Shown here: positions 40,159 to 48,268 of the stretch, in pieces | How the letters are laid out: each line of letters opens with the position of its first letter | Numbering within the stretch: position 1 is the stretch's first letter | NCBI GenBank assembly: GCA_902778115.1 | Contig: CACYWG010000002.1 | Span: forward strand, 124,001 to 188,000 | Direction: 5' to 3' | Source: Oscillospiraceae bacterium | GTDB taxonomy: Bacteria; Bacillota; Clostridia; Oscillospirales; Oscillospiraceae | DNA: 64,000 nt | The notes under the pieces: model-generated | The model's database searches: none | Told to the model about the DNA's origin: nothing | What the model saw: the letters and a program-made list of their open reading frames with translations, nothing else | Translations under genes and position numbers: made by a program

Positions 40159-40187
40159 TTGTAACATACGGGTATTCAAGGTATAAT
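40159..40187 (+). promoter_or_regulatory. Promoter of the acyltransferase-fold gene
   Basis: TTGTAA (40159-40164), 17-base spacer, TATAAT (40182-40187). Confidence 0.75.
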
Positions 40188-40229
40188 TAGTTAGATTTCC
40201 TTTCATGAAACAGATCGGGAGGTAGTCCA

Positions 40230-41108
40230 ATGAGTGAATTTACCCGCCGTCCCGGCGACCGCAAGGACGGGCGCCTGCTGCGCACGCTGCCGGCCTTCAA
40301 TAAATTCGTCCCCTATATCATGCCCCAGCGCAACGACCGCTTCGTCCACTACGAGGAGGCCTTTGAGGTCAGCGCCGTGGACCGCCGCCTGCGCCAGCTT
40401 CGCACGGAGGGCTACAAGGGCATCGGCATGCTGCATTTCCTCATCGCCACCTATGTGCGCACCGCGTCCATGCTGCCCGGCATCAACCGCTTTGTCGCCG
40501 GCCGCCGCATCTACGCGCACAAGGATATCGAGGTCGTCATGACCGTCAAGCGCGAGCTGACGATCGACGCCACCGAAACCACCATCAAGGTGCGCTTCCA
40601 GCCGACGGACACGATCTTCGACGTTTACCGCAAGATGAACGAGAAAATCGCCGAGATCAAGGACAGCGACGAAAACAACGGCACCGAGGATTTTGCCGAG
40701 ATCGCCGCCAGCCTGCCGCGCTTCCTGCTGCGCGCCGCCATCGGCGTGCTGCGCATCATGGACTATTTCGGCTGGCTGCCCGAGAAGCTGACCGACGTCA
40801 GTCCCTTCCACGGCTCCATGATCATCACCGACCTGGGCTCGCTGCGCATCGGCCCCGTCTATCATCACATCTACAACTTCGGCACCCTGCCGGTGTTCAT
40901 CGCCTTCGGCGCCAAGCGCCACGCCTATGAGATCAACCGCCACGGCAAGGTCGTCGACAACAAGTACGTCGATACCAAGATGGTCATCGACGAGGGCATC
41001 GTGGACGGCCACTATTATGCGCAGCTTCTGCGCGCCTTCCGCTACATGTTCGAGCATCCCGAGATCGTCGAGACCCCGCCCACCAAGGTCGTCGAGGACA
41101 TCCGGTGA
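40230..41108 (+). CDS. Lipoyl-free E2/CAT-fold acyltransferase-like protein
   Basis: A 292-residue protein with the trimeric chloramphenicol acetyltransferase / 2-oxoacid dehydrogenase E2 core fold but no lipoyl or peripheral-subunit domain. The fold is recognised from the strand pattern around FHGSMIITDLGSLRIGPVYH near residue 190 and the end motif VIDEGIVDGHYYAQLL near 255. In true E2 and CAT enzymes this is HxxxDG; the catalytic His is Glu here, so classical acyl transfer is doubtful. GGGAGG precedes the ATG. It stands alone between a promoter and a strong terminator. Confidence 0.75.
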   Translation: MSEFTRRPGDRKDGRLLRTLPAFNKFVPYIMPQRNDRFVHYEEAFEVSAVDRRLRQLRTEGYKGIGMLHFLIATYVRTASMLPGINRFVAGRRIYAHKDIEVVMTVKRELTIDATETTIKVRFQPTDTIFDVYRKMNEKIAEIKDSDENNGTEDFAEIAASLPRFLLRAAIGVLRIMDYFGWLPEKLTDVSPFHGSMIITDLGSLRIGPVYHHIYNFGTLPVFIAFGAKRHAYEINRHGKVVDNKYVDTKMVIDEGIVDGHYYAQLLRAFRYMFEHPEIVETPPTKVVEDIR

Positions 41109-41112
41109 TATA

Positions 41113-41240
41113 GTGCTTAGTGCTTAGTTTTTAGTGCTTAGTTTTTAGAAAACAGGGCGCTGTGACTGTTGTCACAGCGCCCTGTTTGTTATAGAGAACA
41201 CGTTATCTCTCGTCTTCTAAGCACTAAGAACTAAGCACTA
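41113..41240. terminator. Bidirectional terminator flanked by TAGTGCTTAG-type repeats
   Basis: A perfect 17-pair stem (AAACAGGGCGCTGTGAC, 41150-41166; GTCACAGCGCCCTGTTT, 41171-41187; loop TGTT). Outside it, tandem TAGTGCTTAG/TTTTTAG units (41111-41147) face inverted CTAAGCACTAAGAACTAAGC units (41217-41240). It serves both the acyltransferase-like gene and murC. Confidence 0.85.
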
Positions 41241-42605
41241 ATTCACCAGTTTTTCGCCGACCTTGTAGACGTCGCCGGCGCCGACGGTCAGGATGATGTC
41301 GCCGGGACGGGCCAGCGCGCGCAGCGTGGTGTCCAGCTCGGCAAAGCTCGGGCAGAACAGCGAGCCTTCCACCTTTTCGGCCAGCGCGGCCGAGGAGATG
41401 CCGATGGTGTTTTTCTCGCGCGCGGCGTAGATCTCCGCCAGCACCGTCAGATCGGGGCGGCGCAGCTGCTCCACGAAATCGTCGAAGAGCGCCGCCGTGC
41501 GGCTGTAGGTGTGCGGCTGGAAGACCAGGATCGTGCGGGTGTAGCCCAGCTGCTCCACCGTGTCCAGCAGCACCTTCAGCTCGCCGGGATGGTGGGCGTA
41601 GTCGTCATAGACGTCCGCGCCGTTGTACTTGCCCTTGAACTCAAAGCGGCGGCCCGCGCCGTTGAAGCCGGCCAGACCGTATTTGACCGCCGTAGGGCTG
41701 ATGCCCAGGCAGATCGCCGCCGCCGTGGCAGCCAGGGCGTTTTTGACGTTGTGCATCCCGGGCACGTGCAGCGTCACGTCGGTGAACTTGCGGCCCTTGT
41801 AGATCACGTCAAAATGGCTGTTGGCGCCCTTGAATTCGATGTTGCGCGCCGTCACATCCGCCTTTTTCTCCAGGCCGAAGGTGACGACCTTCCGGGCGAT
41901 GCCGCGGAGCGTGTTCATCGTATTCTCATCATCGGCGTTGGCGACCACGGTGCCGTTGATCGGCGTCCGCTCCGCGAACGCGCGGAAGGAATGCTCCACG
42001 TCCTCCAGATCCTTGAAGAAGTCCAGATGGTCGGCCTCGATATTCAGGATCACCGCCACCGTGGGATGGAAGGAGAGGAAGGAGTTGTAGTACTCGCAGG
42101 CCTCCATGATGATGGTGTTGCCGTGGCCGACGCGGTGGCCGGCGTTGAGCAGCGGCAGCGTGCCGCCGATCATCACGGTCGGATCCCGGTCCGCCGCCAT
42201 CAGAATGTGCGTGCACATGGAGGTGGTGGTGGTTTTTCCGTGGGTGCCGGCGATGCAGAGGGCGTTCTGATAGTCCTTGGAAATGGCGCCCCAGGCCTGG
42301 GTGCGTTCGAAGACCGGGATGCCCATGGAGCGCGCCGCCATGATCTCCGGGTTGTCGTCATGTACGGCCGCCGTGCGGACCACGAACTCCACGTCGTCGG
42401 TGACGTTTTCCGCCGCATGGCCGATCGCCACCGGGATGCCGAGCGCGCGCAGGCTCTGCACGTTCTTGCTCTCGTTCATGTCCGAGCCGCTGATATTCAG
42501 CCCCATGCCCTTGAGCACCTCGGCCAGCGAGGACATCGACACGCCGCCGATGCCGACCAGGTGGCCGCGCCGTTCGGGCCAGAGGTAATTGTTGAAATCG
42601 ATCAT
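41238..42605 (-). CDS. murC: UDP-N-acetylmuramate--L-alanine ligase
   Basis: A 455-residue Mur ligase adding the first L-Ala of the peptidoglycan stem. N-terminal Rossmann motif LVGIGGVSMSSLAEVL near residue 16 with GSDMNES near 40, ATP loop CIAGTHGKTTTTSM near 117, the MurC/MurD central motif EACEYYNSFL near 168 and NIEADHLDFF near 187, and YDDYAHHPGEL near 338. The terminator lies right after its stop. The gene begins in a 156-base region shared with the divergent CCA-adding enzyme. Confidence 0.95.
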   Translation of the reverse strand: MIDFNNYLWPERRGHLVGIGGVSMSSLAEVLKGMGLNISGSDMNESKNVQSLRALGIPVAIGHAAENVTDDVEFVVRTAAVHDDNPEIMAARSMGIPVFERTQAWGAISKDYQNALCIAGTHGKTTTTSMCTHILMAADRDPTVMIGGTLPLLNAGHRVGHGNTIIMEACEYYNSFLSFHPTVAVILNIEADHLDFFKDLEDVEHSFRAFAERTPINGTVVANADDENTMNTLRGIARKVVTFGLEKKADVTARNIEFKGANSHFDVIYKGRKFTDVTLHVPGMHNVKNALAATAAAICLGISPTAVKYGLAGFNGAGRRFEFKGKYNGADVYDDYAHHPGELKVLLDTVEQLGYTRTILVFQPHTYSRTAALFDDFVEQLRRPDLTVLAEIYAAREKNTIGISSAALAEKVEGSLFCPSFAELDTTLRALARPGDIILTVGAGDVYKVGEKLVN

Positions 42606-42761
42606 AAGATGAACTCCGAAAAACAGTATTGATGTACCTGTTCAAAAATGATAAAATAAAGTTTGGGGTGGGAATGCGGCCGCTGCTTTCAACAGGCCAC
42701 AATTCAACTTATTATATGCTCATTCCCCTCCGATTGCAACCATTTTTACGGGAGTAACGAC

Positions 42762-43952
42762 ATGGCTTTGATCACGCCGCCAAAATATGTCCGCCAGGTG
42801 CTGACCACGCTGCAGGCGAGGGGCCATTTGGCCTATCTCGTCGGCGGCTGCGTCCGCGACATGCTGATGGGCGTCCACCCGCACGACTGGGACGTCTGCA
42901 CCAGCGCCCTGCCCGAGCAGGTGATGGAGATCTTCCCGCGCTCGCTGCCTCTCGGCATCCGCCACGGCACCGTGACCGTGGTGATCGAATCCCGCCAGGT
43001 GGAGGTCACCACCTTCCGCAGCGAGGGCAGCTATTCCGACCACCGCCACCCGGACGCCGTGAGCTACGTCGGCGACCTGACCACCGACCTCAGCCGCCGC
43101 GACTTTACGATGAACGCCATCGCCCTGCCGCCGGACGGCCTGGTGGCCGATCCCTTCGGCGGCGTGCAGGATATCCAGGACAAAATCATCCGCAGCGTCG
43201 GCGACCCGGACCGCCGCTTCGAAGAGGACGCGCTGCGCATGTTCCGCGCGCTGCGCTTTTCCGCAAAGCTCGGCTTTCGCATCGAGGAGCAGACCGCCGC
43301 GGCCATCATCCGCCAGGCTCCCCTGGCCGCCGGGCTGTCCCCGGAGCGCGTGCGCGACGAGGTGGAGAAGCTGCTGCTGAGCCCGCGTCCCGAGCGCATG
43401 GACGAGCTGATCGCCGCGGGACTGCTGGACGCCTATCTGCTGCACCGCCTCCCCGCCTACGCCACGCTCTACCGCCTCAACGCCGTGCCCCGCAAGACGC
43501 TCTTTCGCTGGGCGATGCTCTCGGAGCTGCTGGAGGAGCAGGGCTGCATCCGCGCGGCGGAGGATTTCCTCCTGCGTCTGCGGCTGGACAGCCGCACCAT
43601 CCGCTGCTGCAGCGACTGCGCCGCCATCCTCCGTCTGCCGACGCCCGCGCGTCCCGTGGAATGGAAGCGCCAGCTCAACCAGTACGGCGTGGAGGCCGTT
43701 ACCTGCGCCGCCCGCTGCCGCGACGCGCTGCAGGGCGGCAGCAGCTATCGGGCGCTGCGCAGCGTCCTCAACAGCGGCGAGTGCTTCAGCATGAAACACT
43801 TGGCCGTGACCGGGGACGATCTGCTGGCCATCGGGCTGCGCGGCCCCGCGCTGGGCGATATGCTGCAGTTTCTGCTGGACTATGTGATGGAATTTCCCGA
43901 AAACAACCGCCGCGACCTGCTGCTGAGTCTCGCGGGCGGTTCGGAGGAGTAG
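42762..43952 (+). CDS. cca: CCA-adding tRNA nucleotidyltransferase
   Basis: A 396-residue class II polymerase-beta-like enzyme that builds or repairs tRNA 3' CCA ends. Motif A YLVGGCVRDMLMG near residue 22 and DWDVCTSA near 40 hold the catalytic acids, motif C RRDFTMNAIA near 109, and DPDRRFEEDALRMFRALRFS near 148 the nucleotide-selecting EDxxR. Start at 42762 has GGGAG seven bases upstream; the frame is open further up. The UDG gene follows by four bases. Confidence 0.92.
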   Translation: MALITPPKYVRQVLTTLQARGHLAYLVGGCVRDMLMGVHPHDWDVCTSALPEQVMEIFPRSLPLGIRHGTVTVVIESRQVEVTTFRSEGSYSDHRHPDAVSYVGDLTTDLSRRDFTMNAIALPPDGLVADPFGGVQDIQDKIIRSVGDPDRRFEEDALRMFRALRFSAKLGFRIEEQTAAAIIRQAPLAAGLSPERVRDEVEKLLLSPRPERMDELIAAGLLDAYLLHRLPAYATLYRLNAVPRKTLFRWAMLSELLEEQGCIRAAEDFLLRLRLDSRTIRCCSDCAAILRLPTPARPVEWKRQLNQYGVEAVTCAARCRDALQGGSSYRALRSVLNSGECFSMKHLAVTGDDLLAIGLRGPALGDMLQFLLDYVMEFPENNRRDLLLSLAGGSEE

Positions 43953-43956
43953 CGCT

Positions 43957-44529
43957 ATGGAGGATTCCTGGACCAGACTTAAGCGCGACTGTGCGCGCTG
44001 CGAGGCCTGCGAGCTCTGCCGCGGCCGGCACAACCTGGTCTTTGCCGACGGCAATGAAGAGGCGAAGATCATGTTCATCGGCGAAGGGCCCGGCGAGCAG
44101 GAGGACCTGCAGGGCCGTCCCTTTGTCGGGCCCGCGGGCAAGCTGCTGGACCTGATGCTCGAGCTGATCGACCTCGACCGCACGAAGGTCTATATCGCCA
44201 ACATCGTCAAGTGCCGCCCGCCGCACAACCGCGATCCCCTGCCCGCCGAGCAGGAGGCCTGCAGCCCCTTCCTCGCGCGGCAGATCGCGCTGGTCGAGCC
44301 GCGGATCATCGTCTGCCTCGGCCGCATCGCCGCACAGGGCATCATGAAGGCCGACCTGCGCATCACCCGCGAGCACGGCGTCTGGTACGAGCACAACGGC
44401 TGCATGTACATGGCCACCTACCACCCCTCCGCCCTGCTGCGCGACGAGAGCAAACGGCCCGAGGCCTTCGAGGACCTGGTCAAGCTGCGCCAGCAGATCC
44501 GCGAGATGTGCCCGGAAGTATACGATTGA
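43957..44529 (+). CDS. Family 4 uracil-DNA glycosylase (Fe-S)
   Basis: A 190-residue iron-sulfur uracil-DNA glycosylase that excises uracil from DNA. N-terminal cysteines in CARCEACELCRGR (first Fe-S ligands), motif 1 GEGPGEQEDLQGRPFVGPAG near residue 43, the second pair of Fe-S cysteines in KCRPP and EACSPF near 88-105, and motif 3 HPSALLR near 154. It is cotranscribed with cca. The family 4 rather than 5 call rests on the GEGPGEQED motif. Confidence 0.9.
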   Translation: MEDSWTRLKRDCARCEACELCRGRHNLVFADGNEEAKIMFIGEGPGEQEDLQGRPFVGPAGKLLDLMLELIDLDRTKVYIANIVKCRPPHNRDPLPAEQEACSPFLARQIALVEPRIIVCLGRIAAQGIMKADLRITREHGVWYEHNGCMYMATYHPSALLRDESKRPEAFEDLVKLRQQIREMCPEVYD

Positions 44530-44554
44530 TTCGGAATTCGGAGTTCGGATTTGT
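44524..44554. repeat. Short tandem ATTCGGA/GTTCGGA units
   Basis: ATTCGGA, ATTCGGA, GTTCGGA follow each other between the UDG stop and the ribosome site of the next gene. Similar short phased units occur at 16105-16120 and 41111-41240, with different unit sequences. Confidence 0.5.
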
Positions 44555-44567
44555 TTTAGGAGATACC

Positions 44568-45470
44568 ATGATTCCTTTCAAAAACGTCACCCTCTGCGAC
44601 AAGCCCTGGGTGGATGAACTTGTCCGCGCGGAGAACAGCCCCAGCGCGGACTATAATTTCGGCAATATTTTTATCTGGGACCGGCGCTACAAGCAGCTGA
44701 TCGCCCGCTGCGGCGACCGGATGCTCACCAAGCTCCGCTATGACGGAAAGCCCGCCTTCGTCTTCCCGATCGGCAGCGGGCCGCTGCGCCCGGCCATTGA
44801 GGCTTTGCGGGAATTTGCCGCCTGGAAGAGCTATCCCTTCTGCCTGCGCGGCATCACCGAGGCGCACCGCGAGCTGCTCGAGGCGGAATACCCCGGGCGC
44901 TTTGTTTATCAGGAGGACGTCAACAACGCCGACTACATCTACCTGGCCGAGAAGCTCTCGACCTACGCCGGCAAGGCCCTGCACGGCAAGAAAAACCACT
45001 GCAACCGCTTTGAGGCGGAAAACGACTGGGACTTCGTGCCGATCACCCGCGAGCTGATCCCCGGCTGCCTCGACATGCTGGTAGTCTGGAACGAGGAAAA
45101 CGCCGCGCGGCTCGACCCGAGCGTGGTCTATGAGCACGACGCGGTGGTGCGCGCCTTCGCCGCCTATGAGCGCCTCGGTCTGGAGGGCGGCGCGCTGCGC
45201 GTCGGCGGCAAGATCGTCGGCTTCACGATCGGCGAGATGTGCAGTGGCGACACCTTCGACGTGCACTTTGAAAAGGCCGACATCAACCTCAACGGCGCCT
45301 ATCCGATGGTCTGCCGGGAGCTGACGCGGATGCTGATGACGCGCCATCCGGAGCTGCGCTATATGAACCGGGAGGATGACATGGGGCTGGAATCGCTGCG
45401 GCGCTCCAAGGAGTCCTACAAGCCCGAATACCTGCTGAAGAAGTATACCGCGAGGTGGATCAATGACTGA
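44568..45470 (+). CDS. DUF2156 family protein (phosphatidylglycerol lysyltransferase-like fold)
   Basis: A 300-residue soluble protein of DUF2156 type, made of two GNAT-like halves as in MprF and FemABX proteins but lacking a membrane domain. Typical segments: NFGNIFIWDRRYKQLIAR near residue 28, YLAEKLSTYAGKALHGKKNH near 126, FTIGEMCSGDTFDVHFEKAD near 223 and NREDDMGLESLRRSKESYKP near 266. The physiological acceptor is unknown. TAGGAG stands seven bases upstream. It overlaps the following GNAT gene by eight bases. Confidence 0.82.
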   Translation: MIPFKNVTLCDKPWVDELVRAENSPSADYNFGNIFIWDRRYKQLIARCGDRMLTKLRYDGKPAFVFPIGSGPLRPAIEALREFAAWKSYPFCLRGITEAHRELLEAEYPGRFVYQEDVNNADYIYLAEKLSTYAGKALHGKKNHCNRFEAENDWDFVPITRELIPGCLDMLVVWNEENAARLDPSVVYEHDAVVRAFAAYERLGLEGGALRVGGKIVGFTIGEMCSGDTFDVHFEKADINLNGAYPMVCRELTRMLMTRHPELRYMNREDDMGLESLRRSKESYKPEYLLKKYTARWIND

Positions 45471-46257
45471 GATCCGTGAGATCCGGCCGGAAGACCGTGC
45501 GGCGCTGGTGGCGCTCTGGCATCAGGTTTTTGGCGATCCTGTTTCCTATGTGGAGGAATTCTTCCGCATTCTGCCGGAAATCGGCAGCGGAGTGGCGGCC
45601 GTTGAAAACGGTGTGCCGGTCGGCGCGGCCTATATGATCACTGCGCTCGAGCTCTGCGAGGGAGAGAGGAGCCGCCGCTGCGGTTACCTCTACGCCGTCG
45701 CGGTCGATCCCGCGGCCCGGGGGCACGGTCTCGGCGGAAAGCTGTCACAGGCCGCGGCGGAACTCGGCCGCGAGCGGGGCGCGGAGCTGATCTGCACCCT
45801 GCCGGCAGAGCCCGGGCTCTATCCCTGGTACGAAAAGCTGCTCGGCGTCCGCTGCGCACTTTATCGCCAGCGGCAGGTATTGGAGAGCCGTCCCGGCCCT
45901 GCGCCGCAGCCGCTCGGCGCTGCGGAATACGCCCGGCGGCGCGAAGCGCTGCTGCGCGGCCGGCCGCATCTGCGGCTGTCGGAGGCGGCCATGCGGCTGG
46001 AGGAGGCCAACTGCCGCGCCTCCGGCGGATTTCTTTGCGCCGTCGGGGGCGGCATCGCCGCCGCCTATGTCGTCGACGGCGTCACGGAAGTGCGCGAACT
46101 GCTGGGCGCGCCGCCGGAAGCCGCCGCGTCCCTCGGCGCAGCGCTCGGGACGAAGGCCGTGCAGCTCTGGATGCCCGCAGCGTCGGGCGAGCCATACCTC
46201 GCCTTTGCCCCCGCCGATCTGCCCGAAAACACGGTCTGGAACCTGGCCTTTGACTGA
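45463..46257 (+). CDS. GNAT family N-acetyltransferase
   Basis: A 264-residue protein with an N-terminal GNAT domain (residues 1-125): REIRPEDRAALVALWHQVFG at the start, YAVAVDPAARGHGLGGKLSQ near 77 with the acetyl-CoA pyrophosphate-binding R-x-x-G-x-G/A, and YEKLLGVR near 122. The C-terminal half is a degenerate second domain (about 150-264). Substrate unknown. It overlaps the DUF2156 gene and ends an operon that may begin at cca. A terminator follows at 46407. Confidence 0.85.
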   Translation: MTEIREIRPEDRAALVALWHQVFGDPVSYVEEFFRILPEIGSGVAAVENGVPVGAAYMITALELCEGERSRRCGYLYAVAVDPAARGHGLGGKLSQAAAELGRERGAELICTLPAEPGLYPWYEKLLGVRCALYRQRQVLESRPGPAPQPLGAAEYARRREALLRGRPHLRLSEAAMRLEEANCRASGGFLCAVGGGIAAAYVVDGVTEVRELLGAPPEAAASLGAALGTKAVQLWMPAASGEPYLAFAPADLPENTVWNLAFD

Positions 46258-46406
46258 AGCGGCGGTGCTTTGCAAGCACTTTTTATCAGTTTACATAAGA
46301 TTTAACATTCTTGTAACAGATTCCGGGTTTTTTCTGAAACATCTTGCCGATACTATAAGCACTGTAAGGAACAGTTTTCATCTTTTTCATTTTGTCCTCA
46401 TCCCAT
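46258..46406. other. AT-rich intergenic stretch
   Basis: Between the GNAT stop and the terminator there are 150 bases without a gene or clear structure. A TATAAG-like box near 46353 could be a promoter but has no convincing partner. Confidence 0.3.
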
Positions 46407-46444
46407 AAAACAAAGCAGGGCGGTCTCCGCCCTGCTTTGTTTTT
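46407..46444 (+). terminator. Terminator after GNAT gene
   Basis: ACAAAGCAGGGCGG and CCGCCCTGCTTTGT pair perfectly around TCT, followed by T5. Confidence 0.92.
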
Positions 46445-46468
46445 CGTTTCTTTGGCCCGAGGGGGCTC

Positions 46469-46497
46469 TTGACAATTTCATTCGTTAGCGTTATGAT
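46469..46497 (+). promoter_or_regulatory. Promoter of the T-box/trpB2 unit
   Basis: Consensus TTGACA (46469-46474), 17-base spacer, TATGAT (46492-46497). Confidence 0.85.
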
Positions 46498-46502
46498 GTG
46501 CG

Positions 46503-46782
46503 AAAGAAACCGAGGAGCAGGAGGAGTACTCCGCGAAAGCCTTTCCTTTCAGAGAGCCGCCGGGCGGTGCGAGGCGGCAGGAGAGCGGCGGAGGAATGGA
46601 CCTGCGAGGGCAAACAGAACGGGGATTTTCCCTCAGTATGGGCGACGGAGCCGGCGATCCGTTATCATAGGGCCGACGTGTGATGGCACGGAAAAGTGGG
46701 CGCGTTTGCGTCAAGCCGGGTGGTACCGCAGGAGTGTATGCTCTTGTCCCTGCACATTTTGCAGAGGCAAGGGCTTTTTCTT
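46503..46782 (+). promoter_or_regulatory. Trp-specific T-box riboswitch
   Basis: The T-box sequence GGGTGGTACCGC (46718-46729) is present, with a terminator hairpin CTTG...CAAG (46743-46771) and T-run after it. Stem I shows AGTA-type bulge, CAGAGAG and GGTGCGAGG segments. On its 3' side GAATGGACC offers the specifier codon TGG (46597-46599) followed by A, that is tryptophan. Uncharged tRNA-Trp would stabilise the antiterminator and switch on the synthase gene downstream. Confidence 0.9.
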
Positions 46783-46813
46783 TGCCTCGAGCCCAGAAAA
46801 AGGAGCGATCCCC

Positions 46814-48190
46814 ATGAAAAACGACATCCCCTACAAAACCTACCTGACCGAAGACGAGCTGCCGACCGCCTGGTATAATCTCCGGGCGGACATGAAGCAG
46901 AAGCCCGCGCCGCTGCTGAACCCCGGCACCGGCCGGGCGCTGACGGCGGAGGAGCTGACGCCCATCTTCTGCGAGGAGCTGGTGCGCCAGGAGCTGGACG
47001 ACGAGACGGCCTTCTTCCCCATCCCCGCCGAGATCCGGGACTTTTACAAGATGTACCGCCCCTCGCCGCTGGTGCGGGCCTACTGCCTGGAAAAGATCCT
47101 GGATACCCCGGCGAAGATCTATTACAAATTCGAGGGCAACAACACCTCCGGCAGCCACAAGCTGAACTCCGCCATCGCCCAGGCCTATTACGCCAAGGCG
47201 CAGGGCCTGCGCGGCGTGACCACCGAGACCGGCGCCGGCCAGTGGGGCACCGCGCTGTCCATGGCCTGCGCCTATCTGGGACTGGACTGCAGGGTGTTCA
47301 TGGTCAAGGTGAGCTTTGAGCAGAAGCCCTTCCGCCGGGAGGTCATGCGCACCTACGGCGCCAGTGTCACGCCCTCGCCCTCGACGGAGACGGAGGTGGG
47401 CCGTCGCATCCTGGCCGAGCATCCCGGCACAGGCGGCTCCCTGGGCTGCGCCATCTCCGAGGCGGTGGAGGCGGCGGCGAAAAACCCCGGCTATCGCTAC
47501 GTGCTCGGCAGCGTCCTCAACCAGGTGCTGCTGCACCAGAGCGTGATCGGTCTGGAGGCCAAGGCCGCTTTCGACAAGCTCGGCGTGAAGCCCGATCTGA
47601 TCATCGGCTGCGCCGGCGGCGGCTCCAACCTGGGCGGCCTGATCGCCCCGTTCATGGGCGAAAAGCTGCGCGGCGAGGCGGATTACCGCTTCCTCGCGGT
47701 GGAGCCCGCCTCCTGCCCGAGCTTTACCCGCGGCGTCTTTGCCTATGACTTCTGCGACACGGGCATGATCTGCCCGCTGGCCAAGATGTACACGCTGGGC
47801 AGCTCCTTCATCCCCTCCCCCAACCACGCCGGCGGGCTGCGCTTCCACGGCATGTCGCCGGTGCTGAGCCAGCTGTATCACGACGGGCTGATGGAGGCCC
47901 GCGCCGTCAAGCAGACGGAGGTCTTTGAGGCGGCGGAGCTCTTTGCCCGCTGCGAGGGGATCCTCCCCGCCCCGGAGAGCAGCCACGCGATCCGGGCCGC
48001 CATCGACGAGGCGAATCTCTGCCGCGAGACCGGCGAGGAGACGACCATCCTCTTCGGCCTCACCGGGACCGGCTACTTCGATCTGACCGCCTATCAGCAG
48101 TTCAACGACGGCCGGATGAGCGACCGCATCCCCAGCGACGAGGATCTGGCGAAAAGCATCGCCGCGCTGCCCCGGGTCCCGGAGTGCTGA
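46814..48190 (+). CDS. trpB: Tryptophan synthase beta-like enzyme (TrpB2 type)
   Basis: A 458-residue PLP enzyme of the TrpB2 branch, longer than TrpB1 (about 400). It condenses indole and serine to tryptophan. The PLP lysine is in NNTSGSHKLNSA near residue 115, ETGAGQWGTAL near 142, the phosphate loop GCAGGGSNLGG near 262 and the C-terminal GLTGTGYFDL. No trpA or other trp genes are adjacent, so it stands alone under a Trp T-box and may recycle indole. Start at 46814 has AAGGAG upstream. Confidence 0.9.
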   Translation: MKNDIPYKTYLTEDELPTAWYNLRADMKQKPAPLLNPGTGRALTAEELTPIFCEELVRQELDDETAFFPIPAEIRDFYKMYRPSPLVRAYCLEKILDTPAKIYYKFEGNNTSGSHKLNSAIAQAYYAKAQGLRGVTTETGAGQWGTALSMACAYLGLDCRVFMVKVSFEQKPFRREVMRTYGASVTPSPSTETEVGRRILAEHPGTGGSLGCAISEAVEAAAKNPGYRYVLGSVLNQVLLHQSVIGLEAKAAFDKLGVKPDLIIGCAGGGSNLGGLIAPFMGEKLRGEADYRFLAVEPASCPSFTRGVFAYDFCDTGMICPLAKMYTLGSSFIPSPNHAGGLRFHGMSPVLSQLYHDGLMEARAVKQTEVFEAAELFARCEGILPAPESSHAIRAAIDEANLCRETGEETTILFGLTGTGYFDLTAYQQFNDGRMSDRIPSDEDLAKSIAALPRVPEC

Positions 48191-48210
48191 GCGGCGGCGA
48201 GAAATCCCTG

Positions 48211-48239
48211 TTGGCAAACGGCGGCGCGTGGGGTATAAT
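48211..48239 (+). promoter_or_regulatory. hflX promoter
   Basis: TTGGCA (48211-48216), 17-base spacer, TATAAT (48234-48239), 29 bases before the hflX ATG. Confidence 0.8.
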
Positions 48240-48268
48240 AGCTTATCATTTCCCAAAGGATCAATTCT

